DNA from: Actinomycetaceae bacterium
Lineage (GTDB): Bacteria; Actinomycetota; Actinomycetes; Actinomycetales; Actinomycetaceae
Assembly (NCBI GenBank): GCA_030528145.1
Contig: JAUMZK010000012.1
Location: 1-64,000 of the forward strand
Direction: 5' to 3'
DNA length: 64,000 nucleotides
Both the position numbers and the translations under genes were made by a program. The notes under the pieces were generated by a model. It saw only the letters and a program-made list of their open reading frames with translations. It had not been told where the DNA came from and searched no databases. This document shows, piece by piece, positions 55,423-64,000 of this stretch. Positions within the stretch are counted from its first letter, which is position 1, and the number at the start of each line of letters is the position of its first letter.

Positions 55423-56568
55423 TTAGTTCGCGCCCGTGGCGTCGCGATAGATTTCGCATTGGCGCCTAGCGAAAGTTTCCATGGAAAAACGGGGACGATT
55501 CTGCGCGATAATTTCAGTTTTCGAGGACGCCTTACCCAACTTTTTTGCTACCACTAGGGCGCACATCGCCTCGGCAAGTGCGTCCACGTCGTCGACCGGA
55601 ACGACTTTCCCGAACTGCTGATCCACCATGTGTTTGCCTGCGAAAGTGGCACTGGCGATCGTCGCTAAGCCCATTGATTGAGCTTCTGCGAGCACTGTTC
55701 CCCCGGCTTCTACCGCAGAAAATAGGACAAAATAATCGGCGCCCGCAAAAAATTTTCCAATTTGGTCCCGGGGCACACTGCCGTGCAAAGAAACATTGTC
55801 TGCTACGCCCAAAGCGGCGCTAAGTTCGGACAGTTTTGCCACCGCACCTTGAACCCCACCCACAATATCCAAATGGGCATTCGGATAGCACCTTACCACC
55901 TGGGAAAATGCCTCTAAGGTGGCACCTACGCGTTTGTTTTCATCGACGTGGGAAACATGCAAGAAACGGGCACTTGGCCAGGGGTTGTCCTTTGCCGGGG
56001 CGGAAAAAAAGTTGCCCGGCACCGGCAGGTCAATGACCGCGAACTCCCGCCCATATTTTTCCGTCAAAAGCTCGGCAAAAGGCGCCGACACTGTAGCCAC
56101 GAAAGCGGCGCGGTGGACCGCCTGGGCGATGCTTCGACCTCGGAAATTATGGTGCGAATGTAAAGTGGAAGGACGGTGTTCCGTGAGTCCAAACGGCACG
56201 TCCCAAATTTTCGCCAACCCCATCGCCGCGAAAATGCCTGGAAAAACCGAATGCGCGTGAATCACGTCCGGTATACCCCACCGGCGTTCGTACTGTTGAG
56301 CGAAACGCCGCAGCCCCGCCCCCAATGCAACCAACTCACCAGGCACCGCTCCCCGCGGTGCCGTTATCATATCCATGTGATAGGCACTAAAAGTGGGGTC
56401 AAAGCGAAGGCGTGCCCCCCGAAAATGCGTGAAAGGCTGGGGACTGACACACAAGGTGCCCACCTGCATACCAGCAGCTTGCAACGCGCGCTGTTGCTCC
56501 ACAAAAAAGCTGCCATTTAGAGGCGCCGAAGCATCCGGATACCACGAAGGCGTCCACAACACATGCAT
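55423..56568 (-). CDS. Family 4 glycosyltransferase
   Basis: 381 residues from ATG 56566-56568, with GGAAGG upstream; a TTG two codons earlier is less likely. N-terminal LWTPSWYPDASAPLNGSFFV and DVIHAHSVFPG are typical of GT4. The donor domain has RFLHVSHVDENKRVGATLEA near 205 and LFSAVEAGGTVLAEAQSMGL near 295. It follows the second asparagine-synthase-like gene and is the first native gene right of the island. Confidence 0.88.
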   Translation of the reverse strand: MHVLWTPSWYPDASAPLNGSFFVEQQRALQAAGMQVGTLCVSPQPFTHFRGARLRFDPTFSAYHMDMITAPRGAVPGELVALGAGLRRFAQQYERRWGIPDVIHAHSVFPGIFAAMGLAKIWDVPFGLTEHRPSTLHSHHNFRGRSIAQAVHRAAFVATVSAPFAELLTEKYGREFAVIDLPVPGNFFSAPAKDNPWPSARFLHVSHVDENKRVGATLEAFSQVVRCYPNAHLDIVGGVQGAVAKLSELSAALGVADNVSLHGSVPRDQIGKFFAGADYFVLFSAVEAGGTVLAEAQSMGLATIASATFAGKHMVDQQFGKVVPVDDVDALAEAMCALVVAKKLGKASSKTEIIAQNRPRFSMETFARRQCEIYRDATGAN

Positions 56569-56597
56569 TGCCAATCCTTCCGATCGCGACGGGAACT

Positions 56598-58067
56598 TCA
56601 GCGAGCCTTATGTCGCAACATGTATTCGTAGGCAAAAGTAGCCACGTACATGAGCGGCCAGTTCCGGGAAATGATCTTTTTCGCGGTAGTTTCGGGCGTG
56701 AACGGGTAGTCCAGCAGCTTCGGTTCTAAAATGCGGAAAAGGCTACGATGTAAAATTTTGCGGTTGCGCTGCTGGCGCGGGATAGTCAACCAGGACGCGA
56801 TCAGGGCGCGACAATTGAACAAGTTCAGCATGCTTACGCCCGCCATGCCGTAAGTCACGTCAGATTGAGCGGCCCACCGCCCACTATCCAACTCCCAGGC
56901 CACCAAATCGTGAACAAAGCGTTGCTGTTGGGGCGGAATATCCCCCAAATACTGCCGTAAAACGCTCAGGGCGTGAGGTCCGCGAAAATACAGGCGCGAA
57001 CGCCAAAACCGGGGCGTCAGAAGCAGGCGTGGAATGTGGTTGCCACTTAGGCTCTTGCCCACCTGGTCGATGGCGTTGCCGTTCAGCAACGCGGCATCCC
57101 CAAAGCGTCCTCGGAACGTGTGCGCCAAATCCAGGGCGTAGTCGGTGCAATCCTTGCCGATAAGCGCGCGGTAGTTAGCCCTTTCGCCCTCCGGCATTTC
57201 TTGGTCTTCTACCGTGACATGTTCGAGGGCGAAGTCCCGGCAAATTTCCCGTGCTGTCCGTAAATCCGGCGTATCGTCGCTGAAACCGGGGTGTTTGAAC
57301 GTGTAGCAAGTGCCACTTGGATTCATTTTGGCGGTGAGGGCAAAATTCACCCGGCTGTCGTAACCGGCAGTCAGCGGGCACACGAGCTCGTAATACTTTT
57401 GGTACTCGCGGTAAATGTTGGCGGCCCCGCGACCGGTATTGACCACCACCGTACGCAGGTCCTGGTTCAAGGCCGCGGTCGGTAGACCCTGGCGGTGCGC
57501 TTTGCCCGTGGTCAAATTCAGCATGTGGTTTGCCAGTAGCGCCTTCACATCATCAAAGCTGGTGGTGAATGCCGGGAAAGGTTGTCCTTGCGGTAGTGTC
57601 TTTGCCAATGCTGCTTTGTCCGAGGACGCCCCCGCCCCGGTGTAGCTTGCCACCAAGTTCTCGGTTACCCCCACCGCCTGAACGGGACGCCCGGTCGAAT
57701 AGTAGATAGCCAGCGAATGAGTGGCATCACCCCACACGTAAGCGGCGTCCTCGTGCCATAAATAAACTAAGAACTTACCCGCCAGGCGGTCCGATGCCGC
57801 ATATGCCGCCCGTGGTCCATCCTTTAACGCCTGACGCAGAAGGTAATTGGGAATGTCGGTGCGCGCGAGTTCGCCCTCGGAATCTACACAAAGACCGATA
57901 ACGGCAACCTGGGTAGTGACCCCGTCCGCGAAAAGCGCCTGCGTTTTTACCGTGCGGTTTAGCACCAGTCCCCCACGCAATTGGTCGTGACACGCAAAAT
58001 CAGGATCGGCCGCTGGCGTTAGCGAATACGTAAAGACAGCTTCGGGCGGCACAGTCAGTTTTTCCAC
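56598..58067 (-). CDS. Asparagine-synthase-like protein, second copy
   Basis: 489 residues. The PP-loop is altered to CPLTAGYDSRVNFAL near residue 235 (TAGYDS for SGGxDS), still with the Asp-Ser pair. The N-terminal region resembles the Ntn half of asparagine synthases but has no Cys at position 2. It is distant from the copy at 42331-43905, so not a recent duplication. The likely role is amidation or another adenylate-dependent step on the surface glycan. It shares its unit with the GT4 downstream. Confidence 0.72.
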   Translation of the reverse strand: MEKLTVPPEAVFTYSLTPAADPDFACHDQLRGGLVLNRTVKTQALFADGVTTQVAVIGLCVDSEGELARTDIPNYLLRQALKDGPRAAYAASDRLAGKFLVYLWHEDAAYVWGDATHSLAIYYSTGRPVQAVGVTENLVASYTGAGASSDKAALAKTLPQGQPFPAFTTSFDDVKALLANHMLNLTTGKAHRQGLPTAALNQDLRTVVVNTGRGAANIYREYQKYYELVCPLTAGYDSRVNFALTAKMNPSGTCYTFKHPGFSDDTPDLRTAREICRDFALEHVTVEDQEMPEGERANYRALIGKDCTDYALDLAHTFRGRFGDAALLNGNAIDQVGKSLSGNHIPRLLLTPRFWRSRLYFRGPHALSVLRQYLGDIPPQQQRFVHDLVAWELDSGRWAAQSDVTYGMAGVSMLNLFNCRALIASWLTIPRQQRNRKILHRSLFRILEPKLLDYPFTPETTAKKIISRNWPLMYVATFAYEYMLRHKAR

Positions 58068-58419
58068 GATTCCCCCTGGTGTTTAGAACACTTAACTATA
58101 GCGCGCCCACCTAGCCAGATTCGGCGGTCAGAATATGCAGTCACAGATAGAATGCGCACTTTTAGAGCGCCTAGCAGATGAATACGATACTAAAGTGGGG
58201 CAAGAAGCCAACAGGAACTATGCCAATAGTGGCGAAAAGTCACGCCCCATTAGTCAGTTATGGGAAAAGTGCGGATATGAAGGGGCACCTCGAATAGACT
58301 CCCAGATTCGCCACAGAGTTCAGACGTTTGGAACGCCCCATCTAGAAAATGATCAAAGGATGGTTGTCTACCAATATCGCTTGCGCCACTGATCCGCGCC
58401 AGCGTGACCAAAATCCGAC
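58068..58419. other. Intergenic stretch, no gene supported
   Basis: A plus-strand frame of 85 codons (58135-58392, begins MQSQIECALLERLADEYDTK) exists but matches nothing I know and lacks a ribosome-binding site. The left part should hold the promoter of the minus-strand gene at 58067. No GAGGRCG motif occurs here. Confidence 0.35.
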
Positions 58420-58451
58420 AAAAATTGTGGGCGAGGTTACCCCGCCCACAA
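58420..58451 (-). terminator. Hairpin terminator of the diamino-sugar operon
   Basis: TTGTGGGCG (58425-58433) pairs with CGCCCACAA (58443-58451). The A run at 58420-58424 gives a U tract on the minus strand. It lies about 65 bases past the dehydrogenase gene ending at 58515. Confidence 0.8.
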
Positions 58452-58514
58452 CCGTTCAGCGTCCGCAAAAGCGCCCCGCATTGATAGCATGCACAGATCG
58501 CGTCCCGCCACTGC

Positions 58515-59495
58515 CTAGAATGATACGACCTGACCACTTTCCGCAGAATCTAAGATGCCTTGAATTACTTGCATAGTGGTAAGAGCTTCACGCATGGACA
58601 CGTGCTCGGTGGCACCATGCAAAATAGCGTCCCGGAAATGCTCGTGTTCTACTGCTAAAGGTTCGCGCTTCTTGAGGGCGAAACGCGTGACTTCGCCCTC
58701 GGAAACCCCCCGGAAGTTTTGCAACTGATCCCACTGCAAAGGTGCTTCACCGTTGGCGTAGAATGTCAGATCACCCATGACCGTTTCCGCCACCAACGCG
58801 CCCTTTTCGCCAGTGACAATGGTAGTACGATCTTTGAACGGGGTGAGCCAATTGACCATGTGGTTCACCAAAATGCCACCTTCGAGCCGACCCGAGGCAA
58901 TAACCATGTCCTCAAATTCGCGACCCGCGCGGTGAGACACCTGGGCGCTAATGGTTTCGTAGCGTTCCCCCGCCACCCAAGCAGTCAAATCCACGTCGTG
59001 AGTAGCCAAGTCTTTGACTACGCCCACATCACTAATGCGCGCGGGGAACGGCGACTGACGCCGGGTCGAAATCTGGTAGACCTTGCCCAACTTGCCGTCG
59101 TCAATTAGGCGACGCATTTCCAAAAGCGCGGGATTGCAACGTTCTACGTAACCAACCGCACCCACCAGGCCAGCTTCGTCAAAGGCTTTAACCATAGCTT
59201 CGCCCTCGGAAATAGTGGACGCCAGCGGCTTTTCCACCATGGTGTGAATGCCCGCGCCGGCCAGCTTCAATGCCGCTTCCGCGTGGAAAGCCGTGGGAGT
59301 AGCCACCATCGCCACGTCAATCCCCGCGTCGATTAGCGCATCGACGTCAGGCAACACTGGCAGATCTTCGGCCACCCCAAACTTGTCGCCACCCGGGTCG
59401 GCTACTGCGACCAGCTCTGCGCCCTCTAAAGCGCGAATATTGCGGGCGTGGTGGCGTCCCATAGAGCCCAGGCCAAGCAAACCATAACGCAGCAT
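58515..59495 (-). CDS. Gfo/Idh/MocA 3-dehydrogenase (WbpB/WlbA-like)
   Basis: 326 residues. NAD-binding start LRYGLLGLGSMGRHHARNIR, conserved VEKPLAS near 95 and GVVKDLATHDVDLTAWV near 165. WbpB/WlbA oxidises C3 of UDP-GlcNAcA, giving the 3-keto sugar used by the aminotransferase. The adjacent DegT-type and acetyltransferase genes, with no gaps, support that role. Family members act on many sugars, so the substrate is inferred from context. Confidence 0.85.
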   Translation of the reverse strand: MLRYGLLGLGSMGRHHARNIRALEGAELVAVADPGGDKFGVAEDLPVLPDVDALIDAGIDVAMVATPTAFHAEAALKLAGAGIHTMVEKPLASTISEGEAMVKAFDEAGLVGAVGYVERCNPALLEMRRLIDDGKLGKVYQISTRRQSPFPARISDVGVVKDLATHDVDLTAWVAGERYETISAQVSHRAGREFEDMVIASGRLEGGILVNHMVNWLTPFKDRTTIVTGEKGALVAETVMGDLTFYANGEAPLQWDQLQNFRGVSEGEVTRFALKKREPLAVEHEHFRDAILHGATEHVSMREALTTMQVIQGILDSAESGQVVSF

Positions 59496-60596
59496 TTATG
59501 CCCCCGCCTTCGCCAAAGCGTTCACCGCAGTGACGATCCGCTCCAGGTCCTCTTTATCCAAGGACGGGTGTACCGGCAAAGATAGGCACTGCTTGGCCAC
59601 CATTTCGGTAACCGGCAGATCTAAATCGGGCGCATACGGAGCCAAGGACGGGAGGCGGTGGTTCGGAATCGGGTAGTAAACGCCAGAACCGATCTGGTAT
59701 TCGTCTTTCAAAGCCGCCATGAAACCATCCCGGTCGCCCTCGATACGAATGGTGTATTGGTGGTATACGTGTTCGGCGCCCTCGGCAACTTTCGGCGTAA
59801 TTACGCCCTCAATATTGTCGGTCAAGAACTGCGCGTTTTCCTGGCGGGTCTTGGTCCACGCAGCCACCTTCTTTAATTGTTCCCGGCCAATAGCGGCATT
59901 AATGTCGGTCATGCGGTTATTCAGACCCACAACTTCGTTGGCGTAACGCTTTTCCATACCCTGGTTACGAATAATCTGGGACATGCGCACCACGTTCGGG
60001 TCGGACGAAGTAATCATGCCGCCCTCACCGGCAGTCATGTTCTTGGTCGGATAGAAGCTGAACGCCGCGAAAACACCGAAAGTACCGACCTTCTTCCCAT
60101 GCAAGGAGGCGCCGTGGGCTTGCGCGGCATCCTCGAAAACCATCAAATCGTGCTTCTTTGCCAATTCCATGATGGCGTCCATGTTAGCGGGGTGACCGTA
60201 AAGGTGAACCGGCATGATGGCGCGCGTACGTTCGGTAATCTGCTGCTCAATGTGGGTCGGGTCCATGCAGAAGTAGTCCGGTTCGATGTCCGCAAACACC
60301 GGGGTGGCACCCGTAATTGCTACCGAGTTACCAGTAGCCGCAAAGGTGAAAGACGGCACAATAACTTCGTCGCCCGGCTTAATGCCTGCCGCCAATTGAC
60401 CTACGTGCAAAGCGGAAGTGCCCGAATTGACCGCCACCGAGTGCGCACCCGGCGTCATTTGCGCAGCAAATTCCTCTTCGAAAGCAGCCACCTGCGGACC
60501 TTGTGCCACCATCCCCGATTCGAGGACGGCTTGCACAGCCTGCTCTTCTTCTTTCCCAATCAGCGGCTTAGCTGCCGGTATGAATCCCTTGGACAT
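59496..60596 (-). CDS. DegT/DnrJ/EryC1 aminotransferase (WbpE/WlbC-like)
   Basis: 366 residues. PLP enzyme: NSGTSALHVG near 57, FEDAAQAHGAS near 155 and the lysine block SFYPTKNMTAGEGGMI near 182. WbpE aminates C3 of the 3-keto-UDP-GlcNAcA. The ATG at 60594-60596 has GGAGG upstream, so the TTG at 60608 is not used. It starts one base after the acetyltransferase stop and ends one base before the dehydrogenase start codon. Confidence 0.9.
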   Translation of the reverse strand: MSKGFIPAAKPLIGKEEEQAVQAVLESGMVAQGPQVAAFEEEFAAQMTPGAHSVAVNSGTSALHVGQLAAGIKPGDEVIVPSFTFAATGNSVAITGATPVFADIEPDYFCMDPTHIEQQITERTRAIMPVHLYGHPANMDAIMELAKKHDLMVFEDAAQAHGASLHGKKVGTFGVFAAFSFYPTKNMTAGEGGMITSSDPNVVRMSQIIRNQGMEKRYANEVVGLNNRMTDINAAIGREQLKKVAAWTKTRQENAQFLTDNIEGVITPKVAEGAEHVYHQYTIRIEGDRDGFMAALKDEYQIGSGVYYPIPNHRLPSLAPYAPDLDLPVTEMVAKQCLSLPVHPSLDKEDLERIVTAVNALAKAGA

Positions 60597-60597
60597 G

Positions 60598-61197
60598 TTA
60601 GTTTGCAACCTCCATTAGTTCGCCGTTTTCTTCCTTATATAGGTTACCCGTTTGTGGGCAGCGGAACAGGCCCTCACGACCCGCTACTTCCTCAAGTTTG
60701 ACCCCAGCAGTGCCAACCCACCCGATCTGGCGGGCGGGAACCCCGGCGACGAGGGCGAATGGAGGCACATCTTTGACTACCGTGGACCCGGCAGCCACCA
60801 GCGCCCACTTACCTATTTCTACTGGAGCCACACATACCGAACGCGCCCCAATGGCAGCACCGCGACGAATAGTAACGCCCACCTGTTCCCAATCCGAAGC
60901 CGATTTGATAGTGCCATCGGGATTGATCGCCCTCGGAAAATGGTCGTTTGTCAAAACCACGGCAGGCCCAACGAAAACCCCGTCTTCGACCACGGCGGGT
61001 TCGTAAACTAGGGCGTAGTTTTGCACCTTACAGTTGTTGCCCATTTGTACGCCTTCGCCAATGTAAGCGCCCCGCCCAATGATACAATTTTCGCCCAGTT
61101 TGGCGTGTTCGCGCACCTGCGCTAAATGCCACACCGACGAGCCTTCACCAATTTCTGCTTCCGGTGAAACGTCCGCAGAATCAACAATTCGAACCAT
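60598..61197 (-). CDS. Left-handed beta-helix N-acetyltransferase (WbpD/WlbB-like)
   Basis: 199 residues with hexapeptide repeats (IGRGAYIGEGVQMGNNCKVQ) and VLTNDHFPRAINPDG, a loop typical of WlbB/WbpD enzymes. It acetylates the 3-amino group from acetyl-CoA. The C-terminal tail CPQTGNLYKEENGEL is also characteristic. It is the first gene of the three-gene diamino-sugar operon. Confidence 0.9.
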   Translation of the reverse strand: MVRIVDSADVSPEAEIGEGSSVWHLAQVREHAKLGENCIIGRGAYIGEGVQMGNNCKVQNYALVYEPAVVEDGVFVGPAVVLTNDHFPRAINPDGTIKSASDWEQVGVTIRRGAAIGARSVCVAPVEIGKWALVAAGSTVVKDVPPFALVAGVPARQIGWVGTAGVKLEEVAGREGLFRCPQTGNLYKEENGELMEVAN

Positions 61198-61380
61198 TTG
61201 GGCTCCTTCCCGGTCAAATCGGGATTAAACAAAACTGACACTAAAAATATATGACACATTTTGGACCCACACTTGGTACGTTCACCATAGTCACGTTCCC
61301 TACCTTGGTAACGGCACTAATATGGGCGTAGTATTTTTTTATTTTGTCAGGACTAACTGCAAGTATGAAAGACTGTGTTT

Positions 61381-62058
61381 ATGAACGAAACTCGCGACGA
61401 TGTCGCTCTGGTGGTGCCCTTGTATAACGAGGCCAGCGTCATTGGCGACGTTATTCGCGACGCTTTGGGCACATTCCCGCACATTATTTGCGTAGACGAC
61501 GGCTCTAGCGACGGTTCAGCTGCCGCCGCCTTAACAGCTGGGGCAACCGTACTGCCCCACCCCACAAACTTAGGTCAAGGTGCCGCCTTGCAAACCGGGT
61601 TCACGTACTTCCTTACGAAAACCGACCTGAAATATGTAGTCACTTTTGACGCGGACGGACAGCACCAAGTTAGCGACGCCCTCGAAATGGTAAAAAAGGC
61701 CGAGGACGAAGACCTGGCTATCGTCTTTGGCTCGCGGTTCCTGGCGGGTGAAGTAGAAGCGGGATTGGCGAAACGGATAGTATTGAAAACCGCCGCTTAT
61801 GTGACCCGCCACCAAACCGGGCTGAAACTAACCGACGCACACAATGGGCTGCGATTGTTGCGACGCGACGCCCTCGAAAAATTTGAGTTGACGCACAACC
61901 GGATGGCACACGCCAGCGAAATAGTGACTAAACTGGCAAAAACCGGGCTGCCGTGGACGGAAATGCCCGTACGCATTCGGTACACTGACTACTCCAAAGC
62001 GAAAGGGCAATCACTGCTAAATTCCGTAAACATCATTACCGATCTGCTGCTGCACTAA
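61381..62058 (+). CDS. DPM1-like family 2 glycosyltransferase
   Basis: 225 residues. ALVVPLYNEASVIGDVI, ICVDDGSSDGS, VVTFDADGQHQ (metal site) and FGSRFLAGE are typical of polyprenyl-phosphate sugar transferases. It has no membrane helix, so it may load a sugar on a lipid carrier together with the DUF2304 protein next to it, a pairing seen widely in bacteria. ATG at 61381 is preferred to a GTG two codons earlier. Confidence 0.88.
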   Translation: MNETRDDVALVVPLYNEASVIGDVIRDALGTFPHIICVDDGSSDGSAAAALTAGATVLPHPTNLGQGAALQTGFTYFLTKTDLKYVVTFDADGQHQVSDALEMVKKAEDEDLAIVFGSRFLAGEVEAGLAKRIVLKTAAYVTRHQTGLKLTDAHNGLRLLRRDALEKFELTHNRMAHASEIVTKLAKTGLPWTEMPVRIRYTDYSKAKGQSLLNSVNIITDLLLH

Positions 62059-62065
62059 GGCGAAA

Positions 62066-62527
62066 ATGCTAATCAAAACTGTTCTGATCCTGGGCATCCT
62101 GATAATTGGGATGTTGATTTTCAAACGCAACGACGGGTCCGACAAAGCCCTGGCATACCGGCGTATTGGCATAACGTGTTTCACGGTGGGCGCCCTGATA
62201 GCCGTAATTTGGCCCAGTATCACCAGTAAGATCGCTAGTGTGCTGGGTGTGGGACGGGGCACCGACCTGCTGGTGTACCTGGTAGTTTTGGCAATCTTGG
62301 CAAATATCGCCATGACCTCACGCAAAGATAACAACACACGCAAACAAATAACGCGCCTTGCCCGCCAAATAGCCATACTAAACGCACAAGTAGGCGAAGG
62401 CGCGTCCTGCTCGTCACGTGTGGCAGCAGACGTGGGCGGTGCGGTTATGCAGACGGATACGCGCACGGACGCAGGCGCAGAAAATGCCAGATACAAATCA
62501 GAGTGCAAGAAGCACGCAAAGAAGTAA
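62066..62527 (+). CDS. DUF2304 membrane protein
   Basis: 153 residues with three hydrophobic segments (about 3-19, 33-50, 68-85) and a polar C-terminal half. DUF2304 proteins nearly always follow a DPM1-like GT2 gene, as here with an 8-base gap, and probably anchor or regulate it. The first ATG (62066) is used. The C-terminal 60 residues are Ala- and Asp-rich and likely disordered. Confidence 0.82.
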   Translation: MLIKTVLILGILIIGMLIFKRNDGSDKALAYRRIGITCFTVGALIAVIWPSITSKIASVLGVGRGTDLLVYLVVLAILANIAMTSRKDNNTRKQITRLARQIAILNAQVGEGASCSSRVAADVGGAVMQTDTRTDAGAENARYKSECKKHAKK

Positions 62528-62529
62528 TC

Positions 62530-63849
62530 ATGGATCAATACCGTCGCGCTAAACGTATTTTGCACGCCCGGGAGCTGCCCAGGTCTCGCTTCGCGTTACG
62601 TTTAGTGGCGTTGTTTATGGTTGCGGCAGTCACGTTCTTGGGAACGGGCGCGTTTTTGTTCTACCACGACTTACAAAGTGCCATTAAAGTGGGGCCAAAT
62701 AAGCAGTTGCGGGCGCTGACGGCACCTGCTGACTCGTTTGATAACCGCGCGGTGAACATTTTGATTTTAGGTTCGGACGTGCGAGCGGGGAATAAGTCTG
62801 CTGCGGAACAAGACATTGACGGTATGCGCAGCGACACCATGATGCTCATGCATATTTCGCGAGATCGGTCCCGCGCCCAAGTAGTGTCTATTCCCCGCGA
62901 TACCATGCTGCAAATTCCGGACTGTACACGCACTGACGGTTCGGTTGTGGGCGGTCGTTTCGGTCAGGTCAATTCTGCGTTTGGGCTGGCAGCGGGCGAG
63001 GACGACGTGGCAGCCGGCATTTCGTGCGCAATAAAAACTGTGGAATCCAATACTGGAATTGATATTGACGAGTTTGTGATAGCAGACTTTGGTGGGTTCC
63101 AAAAAATGGTGGACGCCCTCGGAGGAATAAATATTTATTTACCCGAACCCATTCAGGACGAGAGATCAGACCTGGACTTGGCTGCCGGGTGCATCCACTT
63201 GAACGGGCAACAGGCGTTAGGGTTTGCGCGCGTACGCCACATTGGCGATGGGTCAGACCTTGGGCGTATTCAGCGCCAGCAACGTTTAGTGTCATTGCTG
63301 TTGCGAACCGCTTTGTCCAAGAACATGTTTACTGATGTGCGTTCTTTGTACGGATTCGGACGCAACGCCTTGGGGTCCTTGACAGTTTCACAAAACCTGG
63401 GGTCTCTGACGCGCGCCAGCGGGTTGGCGTATTCTTTGCGTAAGATCAACCCGGAAAACATCATTATGTTGACCGCGCCCAGCGCTCCCGCGCCCTTCGA
63501 TCCGAACCGCGTAGTGTTTACCGACGAAGCCGAAGCCGTATGGCAATCCTTCATTGAAGACAAACCCCTGCCGACTGGCATTAAGGGTCGCACAGCGAAA
63601 GGCACCGAAATAGTCACTCCCGACCCAAACGCAAAAACGGCACCAAAGCCGGGGACTGGTTCCGGTAATACTAACGCTGGCAACAGCAGCAATAAGGGTG
63701 GCGGTAACCAAGGTTCCGAGGGCGCTGACAGCAACTCTGCGGGTTCTGCAACCACCAATCCACCAGACGACACGACTTCTAACACTCCTGGTTCTGGTCT
63801 GTCCAAAGATGCCCAATTAGCTGAAGCCCAAAAGCGGTGCGAACCATGA
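62530..63849 (+). CDS. LytR-CpsA-Psr (LCP) family wall-glycan ligase
   Basis: 439 residues from ATG 62530. One membrane helix near 20-45, then the LCP catalytic domain: NILILGSDVRAG, RSDTMMLMHISRDRSRAQVV, SIPRDTML and GFARVRHI. These bind the lipid pyrophosphate and attach secondary polymers to peptidoglycan. The C-terminal 90 residues are a Gly/Asn/Ser/Thr-rich linker that ends AQKRCEP. The stop overlaps the next gene's ATG. Confidence 0.93.
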   Translation: MDQYRRAKRILHARELPRSRFALRLVALFMVAAVTFLGTGAFLFYHDLQSAIKVGPNKQLRALTAPADSFDNRAVNILILGSDVRAGNKSAAEQDIDGMRSDTMMLMHISRDRSRAQVVSIPRDTMLQIPDCTRTDGSVVGGRFGQVNSAFGLAAGEDDVAAGISCAIKTVESNTGIDIDEFVIADFGGFQKMVDALGGINIYLPEPIQDERSDLDLAAGCIHLNGQQALGFARVRHIGDGSDLGRIQRQQRLVSLLLRTALSKNMFTDVRSLYGFGRNALGSLTVSQNLGSLTRASGLAYSLRKINPENIIMLTAPSAPAPFDPNRVVFTDEAEAVWQSFIEDKPLPTGIKGRTAKGTEIVTPDPNAKTAPKPGTGSGNTNAGNSSNKGGGNQGSEGADSNSAGSATTNPPDDTTSNTPGSGLSKDAQLAEAQKRCEP

Positions 63850-64000
63850 GCAACCCACCATCCTTTCGTCCTCGGAAAAACGCGTCAAAGTCGGCGCGCG
63901 TCCCTGCGCGCAATGACCGCATGAACCGCCGCGTGGACGGAAGTTTGTGGGACAATAACAGGGGAAGTTCCGGTGCTAGTGCAGGCGGTAGTGGGGGCAA
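63846..64000 (+). CDS. Start of a basic, Gly/Ser-rich protein (partial)
   Basis: ATG 63846 overlaps the LCP stop (ATGA), so it is translationally coupled. The first 51 residues run off the window: MSNPPSFRPRKNASKSARVP then Arg-rich RNDRMNRRVDGSLW and a Gly/Ser-rich stretch. A basic disordered N-terminus before a membrane helix is common in LCP proteins, so a second LCP gene is likely but not shown. Confidence 0.6.
   Translation, partial: MSNPPSFRPRKNASKSARVPARNDRMNRRVDGSLWDNNRGSSGASAGGSGG

Noticed and set aside
55257..55469. Plus-strand frame at the right edge of the island as the missing acyltransferase 3' end
   Set aside because: The translation is Arg/Ala-rich, lacks membrane helices and does not resemble the C-terminal part of acyltransferases.
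58135..58392. 85-codon plus-strand frame after the second asparagine-synthase-like gene
   Set aside because: No ribosome-binding site, no similarity I recognise and no partner gene.
59877..60701. 274-codon plus-strand frame opposite the DegT aminotransferase
   Set aside because: Antisense of a clear PLP enzyme; no ribosome-binding site.

Overview
The window is chromosomal DNA of a moderate-GC actinobacterium. Gene content and order support this: sigR/rsrA, mtrA-mtrB-lpqB-comF-hpf-secA, a WhiB2-type regulator next to DUF3499, a COG3824 protein, manA and TIGR03089, plus LysM/SecA, galactofuranose and LytR-CpsA-Psr functions. Composition and content fit the Actinomycetaceae better than the high-GC mycobacteria or streptomycetes. 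I cannot name the species.

Layout. 0-1.3 kb: oxidative-stress sigma factor with its zinc anti-sigma factor and a 24-codon ribosomal protein gene (bL37). 1.3-8.2 kb: DoxX, aroA, rsgA, sbcD and sbcC, mostly overlapping. 8.2-12.8 kb: DUF6912, a CpaE-like ATPase with a SAF-domain membrane protein, a BldC-like regulator, and LysM and DUF6459 genes. 12.8-21.8 kb (minus strand): secA, hpf, comF, lpqB, mtrB, mtrA, a 54-codon Trm112-like gene and DUF3499. 21.9-28.6 kb: COG3824 protein, DUF5719, a giant membrane glycosyltransferase, whiB, TIGR03089 and manA. 28.7-37 kb: galactofuranose and glycan export (glf, Wzm/Wzt-like ABC transporter, GlfT-like GT2 enzymes, pyruvyl-transferase-like protein). 37-50 kb: a surface-protein remnant, a DUF6541 membrane protein, and a surface polysaccharide locus with a nucleotide-sugar dehydrogenase, 2-epimerase, GT4 enzymes, an asparagine-synthase-like amidotransferase and a flippase. 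50.2-55.3 kb: a decayed foreign island holding a broken EcoRI-family methyltransferase, a truncated DUF262 nuclease gene, a frameshifted unknown gene, a tRNA 3' remnant, an IS with a dead transposase and a dead DUF3800 gene. 55.4-64 kb: a GT4, a second asparagine-synthase-like protein, dehydrogenase/aminotransferase/acetyltransferase genes for a diamino sugar acid, DPM1-like GT2, DUF2304 and LCP proteins.

How it works together. From 28.7 kb onward most intact genes serve cell-envelope glycan synthesis. Five enzymes scattered over 39.7-61.2 kb together match the WbpA/B/E/D/I route to UDP-ManNAc3NAcA. The asparagine-synthase-like proteins could amidate the uronic acid. LCP proteins could attach the product to the wall.

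The most unusual signal is not a gene. The heptamer GAGGRCG (usually CGAGGRCG) occurs about 160 times by hand count, both orientations combined, against about 16 expected by chance. It occurs in coding and non-coding DNA, sometimes as close inverted pairs, and is absent from the 5.1-kb island. It behaves like a dispersed uptake-signal or Chi-like sequence and marks native against acquired DNA.
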